Assembly: GCA_947632605.1 (NCBI GenBank)
Contig: CANRPX010000004.1
Location: 1-39,947, forward strand
DNA length: 39,947 nt
Direction: 5' to 3'
Source: an uncultured Clostridia bacterium
GTDB lineage: Bacteria > Bacillota > Clostridia > TANB77 > CAG-508
In this document: in pieces, positions 9,407-18,413 of the stretch
How positions within the stretch are numbered: position 1 is the first letter of the stretch
How the letters are laid out: each line of letters opens with the position of its first letter
Notes under the pieces: model-generated
Database searches by the model: none
Told to the model about the DNA's origin: nothing
The model's input: only the letters and a program-made list of their open reading frames with translations
Position numbers and translations under genes: made by a program

Positions 9407-9458
9407 AAAAAGTTGAATATTTGCGTAATTTTTAAAATTACATTATATTCAACTTTTT
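9407..9458 (-). terminator. Terminator of the rsmI cluster
   Basis: A 14-bp perfect stem (9407-9420 with 9445-9458), with a second nested stem in the loop (GTAATTTT/AAAATTAC). On the - strand it ends in CAACTTTTT just after the rsmI stop codon. It separates the rsmI cluster from the WG-repeat operon. Confidence 0.85.
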
Positions 9459-9462
9459 ATAG

Positions 9463-10296
9463 TTATTTATTTAAAAAATATTGATATATTTCGTTTTTGT
9501 TAACATTTCTGTCTTTTGCTATTTTTTTAATTATGTCTTTTTTCTCTAGTCCTTGTTTTTCATAAAATTCATAATGTTCTTCTAATGTTTGCCCATTCAT
9601 TTTTTCTTGATTAACATCTTGCTTAGACTTAAAGCTTCCTTCTATTAAAACAACAAATTCACCTTTTACTTCTTGAAGATTAGATAAAATAGTACTTACA
9701 TTACCTCTTGAAAACTCTTCATGTATTTTTGTAATTTCTCTTGCTAAAACTATTTTCCTATCTCCTAAAATTTTTAATATTTCTTCTAGTGTATTTTTTA
9801 ATTTATGTGGTGCTTCATATAATATTAAAGTTTTAGTTTCATATTTTATTTCTTCTAATTTTTCTCTTTTTTCTTTTTGATTTGCAGATAGAAATCCAAT
9901 AAAGCAGAATTCCCTTGTAGATAATCCAGATGATATTAAAGCATTAACAAATGCACATGCTCCTGGAATTGGAATTATTTCTATATTATTTTCAATTGCT
10001 GACTTTACAATTTCCTCACCTGGATCAGATATTCCAGGTGTTCCTGCATCTGATACAATTGCTATATTCTTTCCTTCTTGCAATTTCTCTATTAATAGTT
10101 TACTCTTCACTTTTTCATTTTCTTTGTAATAACTAATTAACGGTTTTGAAATTTGAAAATGGTTAAGTAATCCTAATGTATGTCTTGTATCTTCTGCAGC
10201 TATTATATCAACTTCTTTTAAGGTTCTTAATGCTCTTAATGTTATATCTTCTAAATTTCCAATTGGTGTTGCTACTAAATATAATTTTCCTGCCAT
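9463..10296 (-). CDS. rsmI: 16S rRNA (cytidine1402-2'-O)-methyltransferase
   Basis: This 277-aa tetrapyrrole-methylase-fold enzyme uses S-adenosylmethionine to methylate the 2'-O of C1402 in the ribosomal decoding centre. Diagnostic motifs are ATPIGNLEDIT (residues 9-19), AAEDTRHT and SDAGTPGISDPG (82-93). Length and order match RsmI/YraL proteins. It follows the trmN6-like gene by 12 nt, as in Bacillus-type yabB-rsmI arrangements, so the two are probably co-transcribed. Confidence 0.95.
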   Translation of the reverse strand: MAGKLYLVATPIGNLEDITLRALRTLKEVDIIAAEDTRHTLGLLNHFQISKPLISYYKENEKVKSKLLIEKLQEGKNIAIVSDAGTPGISDPGEEIVKSAIENNIEIIPIPGACAFVNALISSGLSTREFCFIGFLSANQKEKREKLEEIKYETKTLILYEAPHKLKNTLEEILKILGDRKIVLAREITKIHEEFSRGNVSTILSNLQEVKGEFVVLIEGSFKSKQDVNQEKMNGQTLEEHYEFYEKQGLEKKDIIKKIAKDRNVNKNEIYQYFLNK

Positions 10297-10308
10297 TTTT
10301 TCTCCTTC

Positions 10309-11043
10309 TTATATTTTATTATATATTTTTAAAATTTCTTCCGTATATTCACCATTTTCTTTATAGATTATAAGTGGCGATTCTATTTTTAAAAACTCTT
10401 TTGCATTTTTTACAGCTTTAATTAATATTAAATTTGGTTTATCATTCTGTTTTGAATGCACAAATCTAATATTCTTTGGTTCTAACTTGTTTTTTCTAAG
10501 AGTATATAAAACATCTACTAATCTTTCCGCCCTATGTACCATATAGAATTCGCCTTTATCTTTTAAAAGTAAATATGCTTGTTTCACAATATCTTCTAAT
10601 GTGCATTCTACTTCATGTCTAGATATAAGATTTATTTTTTCTTCACTTTTTAATCCTGTATTTTCTTTTTTATATGGTGGATTTGTAACTACTACATCAA
10701 ATGTATTTTTTTCTAAAACATCAAAAATATTTTTTACATTAATATTTAATATTTCAATTTTATCTTCTAAATTATTTAACTTTACACTTCTAGTTGCCAT
10801 TTCTGCAACATCTTTTTGTATTTCTATTCCGTAGATTTTGCTTAAATTTGTTTTCTCACATAGTAATAAAGAAATGATTCCAGTCCCTGTTCCTATATCT
10901 GCTACATAAGAACCATCTTTTATATTTTTTGCAAAGTCTGATAATAGTATACTGTCTATTCCAAAGCAAAATCCTTTTTTATTTTGAATGATTTTAAGTC
11001 CTTTATATTCTAAGTCATCTATTCTTTCATTTTCTTTTAACAT
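10309..11043 (-). CDS. tRNA1(Val) (adenine37-N6)-methyltransferase-like protein
   Basis: This 244-aa class I SAM-dependent methyltransferase has motif I at VADIGTGTGIISLL (residues 47-60), the acidic motif II at YGIEIQKD and the N6-adenine signature NPPY at 121-124. This matches the TrmN6/YfiC/YabB family, which in Firmicutes sits directly upstream of rsmI, as it does here. Substrate is inferred from family and neighbourhood. Some relatives instead methylate protein glutamine or other adenines, so the tRNA target is not proven. Confidence 0.88.
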   Translation of the reverse strand: MLKENERIDDLEYKGLKIIQNKKGFCFGIDSILLSDFAKNIKDGSYVADIGTGTGIISLLLCEKTNLSKIYGIEIQKDVAEMATRSVKLNNLEDKIEILNINVKNIFDVLEKNTFDVVVTNPPYKKENTGLKSEEKINLISRHEVECTLEDIVKQAYLLLKDKGEFYMVHRAERLVDVLYTLRKNKLEPKNIRFVHSKQNDKPNLILIKAVKNAKEFLKIESPLIIYKENGEYTEEILKIYNKI

Positions 11044-11101
11044 TTCTTCCCCCTATAACTACTTTATTTTAGCACCTTTTCATTAATTTATCAATTATTT
11101 A

Positions 11102-11647
11102 TTAAATATTATTTGTTAGAGCACTATTAACCATGTTTGTTTCTAAAGATGTATTTGAAGTACTTAAGTTGGAATTTTCATAAAACAAATCTCCATCTGA
11201 TAAAACAACAACATTTGTTACTTCTGTTAATTCTGTTAATGTTTTAAATATTGAATCAAAAAAAACACTTTTCTCTACATTTGATTCTTCTAATTCTTTA
11301 CTAAAGTTAACAGTAACACATCCATTTTTAAACTCAGTATTTAATAATGTTACATTATCTGGAATAATCTTATCAAAGTTAGTATTTTCTGGGCCACTAA
11401 TCAATAAATTTATAAGTTCATCATAAGGATTTTTAAGTAGTTCTTTTGAATCTATAAATCTGGTTTCTTTTGCTAGTTCTCCAGAATCTTTTTCTTTAAA
11501 ATATAATGTAACTATTGTTTTTCTTAATTCTATATCTTCTACTTCTGTTTCTGGTGTATACTCTGTTTCAACACTAACATTTGATACTATAAATATCCCT
11601 AATACAATAATTAAAATAATAATAGCTAAAATTATCCATTTCTGCAT
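11102..11647 (-). CDS. GerMN domain protein, membrane anchored
   Basis: A 181-aa protein with one N-terminal membrane helix (WIILAIIILIIVLGIFIVS) followed by a GerMN (sporulation/spore germination) domain. Characteristic segments are TIVTLYFKEKDSG, DELINLLISGPE, NVTLLNTEFKNGCVTVNFSKEL and TEVTNVVVLSDG. GerM in Bacillus functions in spore development, but single GerMN domains also occur in non-sporulating Firmicutes, so sporulation cannot be concluded. There is no lipobox cysteine. An AAAGGAGG site is well placed before ATG. The 58-nt gap to the trmN6-like gene holds no clear terminator. Confidence 0.85.
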   Translation of the reverse strand: MQKWIILAIIILIIVLGIFIVSNVSVETEYTPETEVEDIELRKTIVTLYFKEKDSGELAKETRFIDSKELLKNPYDELINLLISGPENTNFDKIIPDNVTLLNTEFKNGCVTVNFSKELEESNVEKSVFFDSIFKTLTELTEVTNVVVLSDGDLFYENSNLSTSNTSLETNMVNSALTNNI

Positions 11648-11753
11648 AGCTTTTCCTCCTTTGTAAATACTATTCTTATAATTGTTTTTTATTCATTAAA
11701 TAATTTTTATCTTGTTTTTAATACTAGATTTTCTTATTTTTATAATTATGTAA

Positions 11754-11782
11754 TTGACTATCTTTATAAATTATAGTATTAT
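11754..11782 (+). promoter_or_regulatory. Promoter of hemolysin III family gene
   Basis: TTGACT (11754-11759), a 17-nt spacer and TATTAT (11777-11782), 51 nt upstream of the ATG at 11834. The divergent gerMN start lies 107 nt away on the other side; no convincing promoter was found for it. Confidence 0.65.
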
Positions 11783-11833
11783 TATATATGTAGATTTTAA
11801 AAAATATTTTATCTATTATAGAAAGGATTGTTT

Positions 11834-12493
11834 ATGGCAAAAGTTAGGGATTTAGTTAGTGGATTAACACATTGTATAGGAGCTGGATTATCTTTAGCAG
11901 GTCTTGTAGTTTTAATTGTTTTTGCATCCATCTGGGGCGATGCATTTGATGTTGTATCTTTTACAATTTTTGGTCTTGGTCTTTTTTTAACATATCTTTT
12001 TAGTACTTTATATCATTGGCTAAACATAAGTGAGAAAGGACTAACAGTTTTTAGAAAATTTGATCATATAATGATTTATATTTTAATTGCTTCAAGCTAT
12101 ACTCCTGTTTGTCTTGGTCCTTTAAGAGGTCCTTGGGGTTGGAGTATATTCGGAGTAATTTGGGGACTTGCAATATTTGGAACAATTCTAACTGCTGTAT
12201 GGATAAAAGCACCAAGAATTCTTACTACAATTATTTATGTAATTATGGGATGGTTTGTTTTAATTGCTATATTACCTTTAATAAAAGTTTTTAAAGATGC
12301 TGGTCTTTTATATAGTGTATTTTGGCTTTTAATTGGTGGTATATTCTATACAATTGGTGGTATAATTTATGCTATAAAAAAGCCTCAGAAAAAGATTTTA
12401 GGATTTGGATTTCACGAAATTTTCCATGTTTTTGTAATGCTTGGAAGTGCTTGCCAATACTTCTTTATATTAATTTATGTTTTAAGAGTGTAA
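11834..12493 (+). CDS. Hemolysin III family (PAQR-type) membrane protein
   Basis: A 219-aa polytopic protein with about seven membrane helices. The family's conserved polar residues are present: H13 in the first helix region, STLYHW with H61, RKFDH (D77, H78) before SYTP, and the C-terminal HEIFHVFVMLGS. PAQR members bind zinc through such His/Asp residues; bacterial YqfA/YplQ homologues are linked to membrane homeostasis, and true haemolysis is unproven. An upstream in-frame TTG at 11828 also exists, but AAAGGA (11822-11827) fits ATG 11834 with 6-nt spacing, so that start is preferred. It is transcribed toward the origin, against most neighbours. Confidence 0.92.
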   Translation: MAKVRDLVSGLTHCIGAGLSLAGLVVLIVFASIWGDAFDVVSFTIFGLGLFLTYLFSTLYHWLNISEKGLTVFRKFDHIMIYILIASSYTPVCLGPLRGPWGWSIFGVIWGLAIFGTILTAVWIKAPRILTTIIYVIMGWFVLIAILPLIKVFKDAGLLYSVFWLLIGGIFYTIGGIIYAIKKPQKKILGFGFHEIFHVFVMLGSACQYFFILIYVLRV

Positions 12494-12513
12494 CAATTTT
12501 GTAACAAAAAAAG

Positions 12514-12570
12514 ATTCTCAATATTTTATTGTACCTTCTATGTATAGTAATTATATTGAGAATATTTTTA
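12514..12570 (+). terminator. Terminator after hemolysin III gene
   Basis: An 11-bp perfect inverted repeat (ATTCTCAATAT 12514-12524 with 12553-12563) with a 28-nt AT-rich loop, followed by ATTTTT. It begins 20 nt after the stop codon. The long loop makes it a weaker terminator than average. Confidence 0.65.
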
Positions 12571-12585
12571 TGCCAAATATAGACA

Positions 12586-12614
12586 TTGACAAAATAGGAC
12601 AAAAGATATAATAT
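12586..12614 (+). promoter_or_regulatory. Promoter of the activase-like gene
   Basis: A consensus -35 TTGACA (12586-12591), with TAATAT at 12609-12614 (17-nt spacer) overlapping a perfect TATAAT at 12607-12612 (15-nt spacer). It implies a leader of about 100 nt before the ATG at 12719. The leader shows only a weak AGGT/ACCT hairpin and no riboswitch that I recognise. Confidence 0.75.
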
Positions 12615-12718
12615 ACTAGATATTAGAGGAATTAATTATATAATTTTTTTATAAATAAATTAAGTTTATAGGTATCATATAAAAAACCTAAATATTATAT
12701 AGGAGAAATACTGTATAT

Positions 12719-15700
12719 ATGAAAGAAATATTACATGTTGGCTTAGATATTGGTTCAACTACCGTTAAAATTGTAATTTTAGATAAAGACTTAAATGTAG
12801 TTTATTCAAACTATGAAAGACATTTTTCAGATACAAAAACTACATTATATAATGTTTTAACAAAGCTTGTTAATGATTATCCAGACGTAGATTTTACAAT
12901 GTCTCTTACGGGTTCTGGTGCTTTAGATATTTCAAAAGCTTTAAACATTAATTTTATACAAGAAGTTATTTCTTGTAAATTAGCTGTTGAAAAAATAATA
13001 CCTCAAACAGATGTAGTAATTGAGCTTGGTGGAGAAGATGCAAAAATAATATATTTTGATAAATTTATAGAACAAAGAATGAATGGAACTTGTGCTGGTG
13101 GTACTGGTGCATTCTTAGACCAAATGGCTTCACTTTTAAATACAGATACAAATGGTTTAAACGAACTTGCAAAAACTTATGAAACAATATATCCTATTGC
13201 ATCTCGTTGTGGTGTTTTTGCAAAAACAGATATTCAGCCACTTTTAAATGAAGGTGCTAGAAAAGAAGATATTTCTGCTTCAATTTTTCAAGCTGTTGTA
13301 AATCAAACTATTAGTGGTTTAGCTTGTGGTAGACCTATAAAAGGAAAAGTTGCTTTCTTAGGTGGCCCTTTAAATTATTTACCAGAATTAAGAAAAAGAT
13401 TTATAGAAACTTTAAAACTAAAAGATGACGAAATAATTATTCCAGAAAATGCACATCTTTTAGTAGCAAATGGTGCAGCTTTAGTTTCTTTGGAAACAGA
13501 AAGTTTTTCAAGTAATTCTTTAAAGGAAAAATTGGAAGATTTTAAATCAGCAAAATTTACGGAAGGAAAAACCTTACCACCTCTTTTTGAAACAGAAAAA
13601 GATTATAAAGAATTTAAAGAAAGACACGATAAAGATAAAGTTAAAAAAGTAGATTTAAAAACTTATAAAGGTGATGCTTTTTTAGGAATAGATGCTGGAT
13701 CTACTACAACAAAATTGGTATTAATAGATAATGAAGGTTCTCTTCTTTATTCACTATATGGAAATAATAAAGGTAATCCATTAAAAAGTGTTATTTCTAT
13801 GCTTAAAGAACTATATAAAGAATTACCAAATGATGTTACAATTCGTTTTAGTGGTGTTACAGGCTATGGAGAAAAATTAATTCAAACAGCTTTAAATGTT
13901 GACTTAAACGAGATTGAAACAATTGCACATTACACTGCTGCTAAAAAATTCTTGCCTAATGTAAATAGTATTATAGACATTGGTGGACAAGATATGAAAT
14001 ACATAAAATTAAAAAATAATTCTATTGATAATATAATGCTAAATGAAGCTTGTTCTTCTGGTTGTGGTTCTTTTTTGGAAACTTTTGCAAAAAGCTTAGG
14101 TTTATCTATTAAAGAATTTGTAGATGAAGCTTTAAAATCAAAAGCTCCTGTTGATTTAGGTTCTAGATGTACAGTATTTATGAACTCTAAAATTAAGCAA
14201 GCGCAAAAAGAAGGCTATTCCGTAGGAGATATTTCTAGTGGACTTTCATATTCTATTATAAAAAATGCTATTCAAAAAGTTATGAAAGTTAGAGATGTAA
14301 GCACACTTGGAAAAAATATAGTTGTTCAAGGAGGTACTTTCTATAATGATGCTGTTCTTCGTAGCTTTGAATTAATAGTTGGAAGAAATGTTATAAGAAC
14401 AGATATTTCAGGACTAATGGGAGCTTATGGTGTTGCACTTCTTGCACAAGAACAATATAACAGCAATTTAGATATGACTTACAGATCTACTATTTTAAAA
14501 ACAGATGAATTAGATAATTTAAATATAAAAATTTCTCACGCTCGTTGTGGTGGATGTGAAAATAATTGTTTACTTACAATTAATACTTTTGAAAATGGTA
14601 AAAAATTCATATCTGGAAACAGATGTGAAAAAGGTGCTGGAAATCAATCTTCTGAGAAAAAAGATTTACCAAACATTTATAAATATAAATTTGAAAGATT
14701 ATTTGGATATGAACCTTTACCAGAAGATAAAGCAAAAAGAGGAACTATTGGTATTCCTAGAGTATTAAATATGTATGAAGATTATCCATTTTGGTTTACT
14801 TTCTTAACCAAATTAGGATTTAGAGTAATTATCTCTGAAAAAAGCAACAGAAAAACTTATGAAAAAGGTATGGAATCAATGCCATCAGAATCTGTTTGCT
14901 ATCCAGCAAAACTTGCACATGGACATATAATGAGTTTATTAAATCAAGGAATAAAAACTATTTTTTATCCTTGCATACCATATTCTAGAAAAGAATACGA
15001 ATCTTCTGATAATCATTATAACTGTCCAATTGTAATTTCATATTCTGAAGTTATAAAAAATAATATAGAAGAATTAAGAAATGATGATATAAAATACATA
15101 AATCCTTTCTTACCTATTGATAATATTAAAAATTTAGTAAAAGTTGTTTATGAATCTGATTGTTTCAAAGAATATAAATTTACTAAGAAAGAATTATTAG
15201 TAGCTGCTGAAGCCGCTGAAGCTGAATATCAAAAATATAAAGATGATGTTCGTAAAAAAGGTAAAGAAACTTTAAAATATATTAAAGATAACAACTTAAG
15301 AGGTATTGTTTTAGCAGGACGTCCATACCATGTAGATCCAGAAATTAATCATGGTATTGATACATTAATTACAAGTTTAGGTTTATGTGTATTATCAGAA
15401 GATAGTATTTGCGAACCAAAAAATGGAGTAAGTCATCGTCTTCGTGTTGTAGATCAATGGGTATTTCACTCTAGATTATATGCTGCCGCTGAATTTGTTG
15501 GAAAACATGATTTCTTAGAAATGGTGCAACTTAATTCTTTTGGTTGTGGTGTTGATGCAGTTACAACAGATCAAGTAGAAGAAATCTTAAAAAGCTATGA
15601 CAATATGTATACTCTTATAAAAATAGATGAAATAAATAATTTAGGTGCTATTCGTATTCGTATTCGTTCACTTCTTGCAAGTATGAACAAACGTATTGCT

Positions 15701-17086
15701 CAAAAACAAAAAGAAAAAGAAGAAGAAAAATTAGACTCACAAAAAGAAGATTTAGGAAATTATGAAGTAAAAAGAATTCCATTTACAAAAGAAATGAAAG
15801 AGCAAGGATATACAATTTTAATTCCTCAAATGATTCCTATTCATTTTGAATTAATAGAATCTGCAGTAAAAGATTTAGGATATAATGTTAAACTTTTAAG
15901 AGAATGTACTGAAAAAACAGTTGAAACTGGATTAAGATATGTTAATAATGATGCTTGTTATCCATCAATTCTTACAACAGGACAATTTATTGAAGCTCTT
16001 CAATCTGGAGAATATGATTTAAATAAAACTGCACTTATAATGTCTCAAACAGGTGGTGGTTGTAGAGCAACAAATTATATTGGATTTATAAGAAAAGCTT
16101 TAAAGGATGCTGGATTTGGAAATGTTCCAATTATTTCATTTAATGTTGTTGGTATGGAAAAAGCAACAGGATTTAAAATAACAGTTCCTATGGCAATTAA
16201 TCTAATTAAAGCAGTATTTTATGGTGATTTATTACAAAAGCTATTATTGAAAAATAGAGCTTATGAAGTACATGCTGGTGATTCACAAGCTATGTATGAA
16301 AAATGGCTTGAAAAATGTAAAAAACTTTGTTCAAAATCAACTTATAATCAATTCAAAAAAAGCATATATGAAATGGTTAATGATTTTGAATCAATTGAAG
16401 TTGATATGTCAAAACAAAAACCTAAAGTTGGAATTGTTGGAGAAATTTTAATAAAATATCATCCATTTGGAAATAATGAAGTAATTAAAGTTTTGGAAAA
16501 AGAAGGTGCTGAAGTAATTTCTCCAGACTTTATGGGATTTATAAAATTTATTGCTACACACAAAATCACTAACAATCGTTTATTAAATATAGATAAAGCA
16601 AAAGCAAGAATTTTTAGAGCTGTAATTGGAATAATAGAAATGTTAGAAAAAGATTTAAAGAAAGCATTAGCTACTTCTAAAAAAGGTTACTTACCACCTT
16701 GCGATATTTTTGAACTTGAAGAAAAAGTTAAAGATATTTTATCAATTGGTAACCAAACAGGTGAAGGCTGGTTCTTAACTGCTGAAATGGTAGAATATAT
16801 TGAAAACGACATTCCAAATATTGTTTGTGTTCAACCATTTGCATGTTTACCAAATCATGTTGTTGGAAAAGGTGTTATAAAATCAATTAGAGAAAAATAT
16901 CCTTATGCAAATATAACTCCAGTTGACTATGATCCAGGTGCTAGTGAAACAAATCAAACAAATAGAATTAAATTATTAACAACAGTTGCTAAAGACAATT
17001 TAAAGAAAAAACAAAAATCTCAAAAAGCAATTGAAATTGAAAATCTTTCTCATGAAGAAATTAAAGAAAAAATTAATAAGAAATAA
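12719..17086 (+). CDS. 2-hydroxyacyl-CoA dehydratase activase-related protein (two activase domains plus DUF2229/HgdB-like region)
   Basis: At 1455 aa, matching the large BadF/BadG/BcrA/BcrD-type fusion family common in anaerobes. Domain 1 (about 5-260) and domain 2 (about 320-590) are ASKHA ATPases, each with a DxGSTT phosphate loop (LDIGSTTVK, IDAGSTTTK). Cysteines for a [4Fe-4S] cluster occur as NGTCAGGTG (C125) with SRCGVF (C164), and CSSGCGS (C445, C449) with SRCTVF (C484). A Cys-rich link (CGGCENNC) precedes a DUF2229-like region from about residue 690 (GIPRVLNMYEDYPFW, SVCYPAK) and a second HgdB-like region from about 1035 (NNDACYPS). Activators of this family drive ATP-dependent electron injection into radical dehydratases. 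The partner and substrate here are unknown because no dehydratase genes adjoin it. AGGAG lies 13 nt before ATG, a long spacing. The gene is monocistronic and head-on to replication. Confidence 0.92.
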   Translation: MKEILHVGLDIGSTTVKIVILDKDLNVVYSNYERHFSDTKTTLYNVLTKLVNDYPDVDFTMSLTGSGALDISKALNINFIQEVISCKLAVEKIIPQTDVVIELGGEDAKIIYFDKFIEQRMNGTCAGGTGAFLDQMASLLNTDTNGLNELAKTYETIYPIASRCGVFAKTDIQPLLNEGARKEDISASIFQAVVNQTISGLACGRPIKGKVAFLGGPLNYLPELRKRFIETLKLKDDEIIIPENAHLLVANGAALVSLETESFSSNSLKEKLEDFKSAKFTEGKTLPPLFETEKDYKEFKERHDKDKVKKVDLKTYKGDAFLGIDAGSTTTKLVLIDNEGSLLYSLYGNNKGNPLKSVISMLKELYKELPNDVTIRFSGVTGYGEKLIQTALNVDLNEIETIAHYTAAKKFLPNVNSIIDIGGQDMKYIKLKNNSIDNIMLNEACSSGCGSFLETFAKSLGLSIKEFVDEALKSKAPVDLGSRCTVFMNSKIKQAQKEGYSVGDISSGLSYSIIKNAIQKVMKVRDVSTLGKNIVVQGGTFYNDAVLRSFELIVGRNVIRTDISGLMGAYGVALLAQEQYNSNLDMTYRSTILKTDELDNLNIKISHARCGGCENNCLLTINTFENGKKFISGNRCEKGAGNQSSEKKDLPNIYKYKFERLFGYEPLPEDKAKRGTIGIPRVLNMYEDYPFWFTFLTKLGFRVIISEKSNRKTYEKGMESMPSESVCYPAKLAHGHIMSLLNQGIKTIFYPCIPYSRKEYESSDNHYNCPIVISYSEVIKNNIEELRNDDIKYINPFLPIDNIKNLVKVVYESDCFKEYKFTKKELLVAAEAAEAEYQKYKDDVRKKGKETLKYIKDNNLRGIVLAGRPYHVDPEINHGIDTLITSLGLCVLSEDSICEPKNGVSHRLRVVDQWVFHSRLYAAAEFVGKHDFLEMVQLNSFGCGVDAVTTDQVEEILKSYDNMYTLIKIDEINNLGAIRIRIRSLLASMNKRIAQKQKEKEEEKLDSQKEDLGNYEVKRIPFTKEMKEQGYTILIPQMIPIHFELIESAVKDLGYNVKLLRECTEKTVETGLRYVNNDACYPSILTTGQFIEALQSGEYDLNKTALIMSQTGGGCRATNYIGFIRKALKDAGFGNVPIISFNVVGMEKATGFKITVPMAINLIKAVFYGDLLQKLLLKNRAYEVHAGDSQAMYEKWLEKCKKLCSKSTYNQFKKSIYEMVNDFESIEVDMSKQKPKVGIVGEILIKYHPFGNNEVIKVLEKEGAEVISPDFMGFIKFIATHKITNNRLLNIDKAKARIFRAVIGIIEMLEKDLKKALATSKKGYLPPCDIFELEEKVKDILSIGNQTGEGWFLTAEMVEYIENDIPNIVCVQPFACLPNHVVGKGVIKSIREKYPYANITPVDYDPGASETNQTNRIKLLTTVAKDNLKKKQKSQKAIEIENLSHEEIKEKINKK

Positions 17087-17095
17087 AAGTTTATT

Positions 17096-17146
17096 AAACG
17101 AGTTTTTAAAATCTCTAAAAATTGATTTTAAGAGCTCGTTTTTTTA
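17096..17146 (+). terminator. Terminator of the activase-like gene
   Basis: AAACGAG (17096-17102) pairs with CTCGTTT (17135-17141), with further inner pairing of TTTTAAAATC and GATTTTAA, and is followed by a T-run. It starts 10 nt after the stop codon. Confidence 0.85.
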
Positions 17147-17582
17147 TACTTCTTATTTTTTAAATTTCTTTCAAGCCTTTACTTTTTTTCTGTAAATTTT
17201 AACTTATTTTTGGGTAAAAATTTAACCTATTTTAGTTTACATTATATGGATTTTATAAAAGATTTTTATGTTTTTAAAATCTGTTTTTTTCTTCTTTCCC
17301 CAACTAAAAATCATTTATTTTATGGTTCAATTTTACTATTTGTTTTTTTGTCAATTTACTAAAGGCTTTTTACTAAAATCATTTTTTCACTTTTCTCAAA
17401 ATTTTTAATTTTTTTACCTGTTTTTATAAAATATCATTCTATGCACGTTATTTTTAGAATTTTGCCTTAAAACCCTAATATTTAAAGTATTTTAGCCTTT
17501 TTCTATATTAGTGCATATTTATTTTCAATTTTTAGATAAGAAAGATACATAGAAATGGTATATCATTATTTCATTTTCTGAA

Positions 17583-17619
17583 AAAAAGTAGTTTTTTTTC
17601 TTCAAAAAAACTACTTTTT
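17583..17619. terminator. Perfect bidirectional terminator-like hairpin
   Basis: A 16-bp perfect inverted repeat (17583-17598 with 17604-17619) of the form AAAAAGTAGTTTTTTT around a 5-nt loop. A/T tracts on both flanks make it terminator-like in either direction. No gene lies next to it now, so it probably marks the end of a lost - strand gene. Confidence 0.6.
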
Positions 17620-18107
17620 ATTATCTACCTTTTTCTTAAGTTTTAAGTTTACTTAAAACACATTTTACGAAAATAAATCATATCACTTTTTATACAAAAG
17701 TCACATAGCTCTATCTTTTGTTTCCCAAGTATTTTAGTTGTTTTTTATAAATTCTTAAATCAAAAGCATTTATTGTTGTTTAAAAGACAATTTATTAGTG
17801 ATTTTTTATCAAATTTTGAAAAATTTTTTCTCAAAATTTCTAATTTTTTTATAAAATTATACATCTGTTATAAGCACTTATTATATTAAAATATGTTCTC
17901 TATTTTGGTATCAACTTTTAAAATTTTATACAAATATAATTTTGATAACTTTATAAAACTTTCTTTTAACTGATCTATTATCTTTTAGATTTGCATATCT
18001 TATTATATAAACATTTTGTTTTGTACTTATATAAAAATGACCTCTGAAAATAAAATTTAAAGCGATTTAAAAATAAAGTAATGAAATTATATTATAAAAA
18101 ATTTATG

Positions 18108-18413
18108 TTACTTGTTATTCTTTTCTTTAGTTACCTTTCTTTCTTTATTATCTTTTACTTCTTTTTGAGATAAAGAAAAAGAACTATTATTGTTTTGTAT
18201 ATTATTTTCATTTTCTTGCATAGAATATTTAGTAGTAGTATTTCCATTATTGATATTTGTGTTTGAATTTTGTATACTATTATTAGAAGTATTATTGCTA
18301 ATGTTTGAATATTGTATTCTTTCATTTAAGGCTGATACTTCTTTTTTATTATAAATAACTTCAAAATTCTTGTTTAAATATTTAGTTATATATAAACACT
18401 TTTTATTTGATTT
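18108..18413 (-). pseudogene. Decayed ORF remnant, Asn/Ser-rich C-terminus
   Basis: An open frame of 101 codons on the - strand ends at TAA 18108-18110 and is preceded in frame by TGA (18414-18416), with no start codon or ribosome binding site. It reads ...YITKYLNKNFEVIYN, then an Asn/Ser/Thr-rich stretch (SNISNNTSNNSIQNSNTN), then a Lys/Glu-rich tail. An adjacent frame just upstream reads RKRFIDENQIKSVYI, which would join to it after a frameshift, and further upstream fragments such as DKSLEKFNSLIE are separated by stops. This is what a gene broken by frameshifts and stops looks like. Family not identified. Confidence 0.45.

Noticed and set aside
12615-12718. Riboswitch in the activase leader
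   Set aside because: About 100 nt of very AT-rich leader with only a weak 4-bp pairing; no conserved aptamer core is visible.
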